Of a DNA stretch of 64,000 nucleotides, positions 63,939 through 64,000 are shown piece after piece. The stretch lies in contig JAHJZX010000042.1 of NCBI GenBank assembly GCA_018826295.1, positions 44,744 through 108,743 on the forward strand, given 5' to 3'. The DNA is from Gammaproteobacteria bacterium. GTDB lineage: Bacteria > Pseudomonadota > Gammaproteobacteria > Enterobacterales > Alteromonadaceae. The notes under the pieces were generated by a model. The model did no database searches, had not been told where the DNA came from, and was given only the letters and a program-made list of their open reading frames with translations. Position numbers and translations under genes: made by a program. Numbering within the stretch: the stretch's first letter is position 1; each line of letters starts with the position of its first letter.

Positions 63939-64000
63939 AGGGGCGTAGCCAAGCGGTAAGGCAGCGGGTTTTGATCCCGCCATGCGTTGGTTCGAATCCA
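63939..64000 (+). tRNA. tRNA-Gln (TTG), cut by the window end
   Basis: The acceptor, D and anticodon arms are present (anticodon TTG in TTTTGAT; D arm GCCAAGCGGTAAGGC). The T arm runs to TTCGAATCCA, where the window stops. The missing part is the 3' acceptor half. It is third in the operon, equivalent to glnU. Confidence 0.92.

Overview
The window looks like the chromosome of a free-living aquatic gammaproteobacterium of the Alteromonadales/Chromatiaceae type, most like Rheinheimera or Arsukibacterium. This is inference from gene content and order; no 16S rRNA is present. Supporting points are the E. coli-like order of core genes (hemA-prfA-prmC...kdsA, lolB-ispE-prs, rplY-pth-ychF, metT-leuW-glnU tRNAs), tandem LytS/LytTR genes, a FecIR-type TonB system, and many secreted proteins of unknown function. 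Base composition is even. I see no insertion sequence, prophage, CRISPR array, integrase or rRNA.

Layout. 0-6 kb holds small catabolic and regulatory genes: a membrane-anchored alpha/beta hydrolase, a GlxA-type AraC regulator divergent from a rhodanese, an AcuR-like TetR regulator with acuI (acrylyl-CoA reductase), an ABM-domain protein, a broken zinc-ribbon membrane gene and a dienelactone-hydrolase-like fusion. 6-15 kb is accessory and cell-envelope directed: a double-thioredoxin protein, a serine hydrolase, a secreted PD40 beta-propeller protein divergent from a CadC-like membrane regulator that carries its own beta-propeller, a periplasmic solute-binding protein, a BAAT-like hydrolase and a TPR protein. 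15-21.4 kb is a sigma/anti-sigma/TonB-receptor unit (FecI-FecR-FecA type) ending in a large PKD lipoprotein. 21.5-32 kb has an RDD membrane protein, putA, a YfcC transporter, a PstS-like/porin pair, and aceK-yaiI. 32-43.4 kb carries an MCP, an SBP-like protein, an RluA-type pseudouridine synthase, an exported methyltransferase, tapT, an S4 protein, a hydrolase/M14 peptidase pair, two LytS-type kinases with one LytTR regulator, and a DUF3718 protein. 43.4-52.2 kb is core housekeeping: kdsA, sirB2, an HD-GYP response regulator, prmC, prfA and hemA on the minus strand, then lolB, ispE and prs on the plus strand. 52.2-58.6 kb is a complete caa3-like terminal oxidase operon with its Sco and CyoE assembly factors. 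58.8-64 kb has a two-TM protein, rplY with a structured leader, pth, ychF, a soluble PAS-MCP, and a tRNA operon (Met-Leu-Gln) cut by the window end.

Nothing here is an obviously new multi-gene machine. The most interesting signals are small. They are 11-bp tandem repeats between the CadC-like regulator and its divergent PD40 partner; paired TGGTAAAACCA operators 84 bp apart before putA; recurring TAGAC/GTCTA half-sites before both the rhodanese and acuR; a LytS pair whose second member has lost the ATP-binding G boxes; a DUF3667-like remnant split over an A8 run; a methyltransferase with an export signal; and an oxidase subunit II with two cytochrome c domains plus two subunit-III-like proteins.
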